The notes beneath the pieces are model-generated. The model had not been told where the DNA came from. It saw only the letters and a list, made by a program, of their open reading frames with translations, and made no database searches. Shown here one piece after another: positions 5,747 to 7,440 of a DNA stretch of 7,440 nt; positions within the stretch are counted from its first letter, which is position 1; each line of letters opens with the position of its first letter. The position numbers and the translations under genes are program-made. Source of the stretch: an uncultured Prevotella sp. GTDB taxonomy: Bacteria; Bacteroidota; Bacteroidia; Bacteroidales; Bacteroidaceae. The stretch covers positions 1 through 7,440 of the forward strand of contig CAAGLS010000196.1 in the NCBI GenBank assembly GCA_900770845.1, read 5' to 3'.

Positions 5747-6602
5747 GCCAACAGCGAAGCGCAGTCTGACTACACAACCATTGGAAGAGCGCATCGCCCA
5801 TGTGCGACAGCTCCTCAGCGAGGCCGACGGCGTGCTCATCGGAGCCGGAGCGGGGCTGTCCACGGCGCCCGGCATCAGCTACGACGGCGACGACTTCCGC
5901 CGCGAGTTCCGTCCGTGGATAGAGCGCTACGGCATCACCGACCTCTACTCGTCGTCGTTCTATCCCTTCAGGACTGAGGAGGAGTACTGGGCTTGCTGGG
6001 CCCGCCACATTTGGTTCTGCCGCTACCGTCCCGACGGTCTGCCGCTCTACCGCGCCCTGCTCAGCCTTGTCAGGGGTAAGGACTATTTCGTCTTCACGAC
6101 CAATGTCGACGCCCAGTTCGAGAAGTCCGGCTTCAACACCGACCGCATCTTTGCCTGCCAGGGTGATTATGGACTCTTTCAAACCGAGAGCGGTCAGACT
6201 AAGAAACTTTATCCCAACGAGGCGATGGTGCGCCGCATGATGGCCGCCACAGTGGATTGCCGCATCCCCTCCGACCTTATCCCCCGCGATGCCGAGACGG
6301 GTGAGAAGCTCGTTCCCAACCTGCGCGTCGACGACCGCTTTGTAGAGGACGACCACTGGGATGAGCAAGCCCGGCGCTACCAGCAGTTTGTGGAGCAGCA
6401 CTGCAAGAGCCGTCTCGTGCTTCTGGAGCTTGGCGTGGGCTTCAACACCCCCGCCATCATCCGCTTTCCCTTTGAGCGCATGGCGGCGGAATATCCCCAC
6501 ACAGCCCTCGTGCGCTTCAACAGTCAGTCCATGACTCTCGTCAACGGCATCAAGGATTTCACAGCATTCGACAACTGCGAGGAAATCAGAAAGCTGATGT
6601 GA
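5709..6602 (+). CDS. M-class sirtuin (SirTM), protein ADP-ribosyltransferase
   Basis: This 297-residue protein is a Sir2-fold NAD-dependent enzyme of the SirTM group, whose studied members transfer ADP-ribose to protein and do not deacylate. The NAD loop is GAGAGLSTAPGIS (45-57). TTNVDAQFEKSG (130-141) replaces the usual TQNIDGLHxxAG. At the position of the catalytic deacetylase His there is Gln (ACQGDYG, Gln151). Asn132 and Gln151 have the same 19-residue spacing as the Asn118/Gln137 pair reported for the Streptococcus pyogenes SirTM. There are no paired CxxC motifs, so a standard zinc ribbon is absent. LELGVGFNTPAIIRFPFE is the conserved C-terminal NAD-site segment. It overlaps the macrodomain gene by 38 nt. 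No GcvH-like substrate or lipoate ligase gene is nearby, unlike in Firmicutes. Confidence 0.93.
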   Translation: MRTTTFIDNLFSKPTAKRSLTTQPLEERIAHVRQLLSEADGVLIGAGAGLSTAPGISYDGDDFRREFRPWIERYGITDLYSSSFYPFRTEEEYWACWARHIWFCRYRPDGLPLYRALLSLVRGKDYFVFTTNVDAQFEKSGFNTDRIFACQGDYGLFQTESGQTKKLYPNEAMVRRMMAATVDCRIPSDLIPRDAETGEKLVPNLRVDDRFVEDDHWDEQARRYQQFVEQHCKSRLVLLELGVGFNTPAIIRFPFERMAAEYPHTALVRFNSQSMTLVNGIKDFTAFDNCEEIRKLM

Positions 6603-6664
6603 AGGCCCACCGTGGCCGCCCTAACATCGCAGGATACCACACCATGATATGCAAGGCGAGGTTT

Positions 6665-6685
6665 GGGCGGGGATAACCCCCACCC
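6665..6685. terminator. GC-rich hairpin in the convergent intergenic gap
   Basis: GGGCGGGG (6665-6672) pairs with CCCCACCC (6678-6685) around ATAAC. The single C-A mismatch on the plus strand becomes a G-U wobble on the minus strand. It begins directly after the TAG of the minus-strand gene (6686-6688) and 62 nt past the SirTM stop codon. It lacks a T-run on either strand, so it may be an mRNA-end stabiliser or a Rho-assisted terminator instead of a true intrinsic one. Confidence 0.4.
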
Positions 6686-7297
6686 CTAATACCTCTCGAG
6701 CACCTTCTGAAAGCGGACCAGCAGGTCGTTCTTTCCCGAAGATACCTCCTCGTGGAACTGACGGTCGTAGAACCTTTGGCAATATTGCAGGACGAGCTGG
6801 ATATACGTCCTGACGATGTCGTCTGTCAAGTCAGCGTCGTCATGGTTCTTCAACTCCTTACGAATCATCTTGATAATAGCGACAAGCACCCGCTTCTCGT
6901 CGGACTTCATCTGCAAGGCCTCGTTATTGTTGTAGTTGAAGAAGTGGAAATCCTCTATATGTTTCTCAAGGTCTGTACCGTGAATGAAGTCCTGGTCGAA
7001 CATCAGCACCCAGCCGTGGAGGTGGATGATGGTTCCGTCGTCCGACATGCCCCCTATCTGTCCCGGAGCCACGGCAAGGAGTGAGCCGACGGTGGTCGTG
7101 TAGCTTCCCAAGCCATAAGAAAGGTTGTAGGGACACTCCTTCTGCAGAAACAGTCCGTAAACATGATAGTTGTTCAAGCTGTGCCGCACGTGATCCAGCT
7201 CGTCATAGTGAATGACCGCCACATGCGAGTGCAGCTCTTCCGCGCCCACATAGCGCACGTAGTCGTTCACATTGTCCACAATCTCTATCTTTGCCAT
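6686..7297 (-). CDS. AraC-family regulator N-terminal half, lacking the DNA-binding domain
   Basis: This 203-residue protein matches the sensor half of a common Bacteroidetes AraC-type regulator (full length about 290-300): EELHSHVAVIHYDEL (20-34), VYGLFLQKECPYNLSYG (46-62), SLLAVAPGQIGG (72-83), GWVLMFDQDFIHGT (95-108), IEDFHFFNYNNNEAL (114-128) and YCQRFYDRQFH near residue 180. It stops at LVRFQKVLERY, where full-length relatives run into a linker and a two-HTH domain. None of the three frames after the TAG encodes an HTH before the SirTM gene is reached, so the domain is missing, not merely out of frame. It may be a decaying remnant or a stand-alone ligand-binding or dimer-poisoning protein. 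Its start codon is 29 bp from the right repeat arm, whose insertion could have replaced its promoter. Confidence 0.8.
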   Translation of the reverse strand: MAKIEIVDNVNDYVRYVGAEELHSHVAVIHYDELDHVRHSLNNYHVYGLFLQKECPYNLSYGLGSYTTTVGSLLAVAPGQIGGMSDDGTIIHLHGWVLMFDQDFIHGTDLEKHIEDFHFFNYNNNEALQMKSDEKRVLVAIIKMIRKELKNHDDADLTDDIVRTYIQLVLQYCQRFYDRQFHEEVSSGKNDLLVRFQKVLERY

Positions 7298-7326
7298 AGC
7301 TCATTAGCCTTTTAAAATCAAGTTAA

Positions 7327-7431
7327 GGCTGGTTCTATAAATTAGGTCGAGTCGTATTCTGCAAGATATCGGGATTCAAAACGTAAGTTGAAGAGGGAGT
7401 GTAGCGGGCTACACGACCGATGAGACTTGAC
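7327..7431. repeat. Right arm of terminal inverted repeat (105 bp, perfect)
   Basis: This is the exact reverse complement of 1-105. It contains the hairpin at 7399-7414 and lies inside a larger imperfect palindrome, 7377-7437: CAAAACGTAAGT on one side and ACTTGACGTTTTG on the other, centred on the hairpin. Nine more bases (7432-7440) continue outward to the window end. The palindrome suggests that the repeat element extends past the window and may be largely symmetric. Confidence 0.95.
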
Positions 7432-7440
7432 GTTTTGAGA

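Noticed and set aside
4955..5875. Long minus-strand frame opposite the macrodomain and SirTM genes
   Set aside because: GC-rich third positions on the plus strand create open antisense frames; plus-strand products carry clear conserved motifs and the antisense product has none.
1..7440. Composite transposon carrying the SirTM cassette
   Set aside because: No transposase or integrase is encoded in the window and target-site duplications cannot be seen; the inverted arms alone do not establish it.

Overview
The window looks like Bacteroidetes chromosomal DNA, most likely from a Prevotella-type genome. The evidence is Bacteroidetes promoter -7 elements of the form TAnnTTTG, little sign of Shine-Dalgarno leaders, a seven-helix membrane AraC regulator, and secreted proteins with signal peptides ending in AQ or a lipobox. 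Genus is an inference. No rRNA, tRNA, CRISPR array, transposase, integrase or phage gene was found. A perfect 105-bp inverted repeat sits at both extreme ends, which suggests that this is a whole contig broken at a dispersed repeat or, less likely, a segment bounded by inverted repeats.

Layout: (1) 1-118, left repeat arm plus a 13-bp partial duplication. (2) 127-1257 (-), membrane-anchored AraC-type regulator, divergent from (3) 1528-2907 (+), a secreted caspase-family (C14/metacaspase-like) protein, and 2920-3402 (+), a small predicted lipoprotein 12 nt downstream. (4) 3403-3838, a non-coding stretch with four tandem 22-bp dyad units and a promoter for the next gene. (5) 3839-4498 (+), an NAD(P)-binding NmrA/epimerase-like oxidoreductase closed by a strong intrinsic terminator. 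(6) 4558-6602 (+), three overlapping genes: an FMN split-barrel (PPOX-like) protein, a SirTM-linked zinc-type macrodomain ADP-ribosyl hydrolase, and an M-class sirtuin (SirTM) ADP-ribosyltransferase. (7) 6686-7297 (-), convergent, the N-terminal half of an AraC-family regulator with no DNA-binding domain. (8) 7327-7431, right repeat arm.

The main system is the PPOX-macrodomain-SirTM cassette, a writer and eraser pair for reversible protein ADP-ribosylation. In Firmicutes the equivalent pair is encoded with its substrate, a lipoylated GcvH-like protein, and a lipoate ligase. Neither is present here, and flavin and nicotinamide-nucleotide redox proteins occupy the neighbourhood instead, so the substrate in this lineage is open. 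The second module, a divergent membrane regulator facing a secreted caspase and lipoprotein pair, looks like a self-contained envelope or extracellular unit of unknown role.
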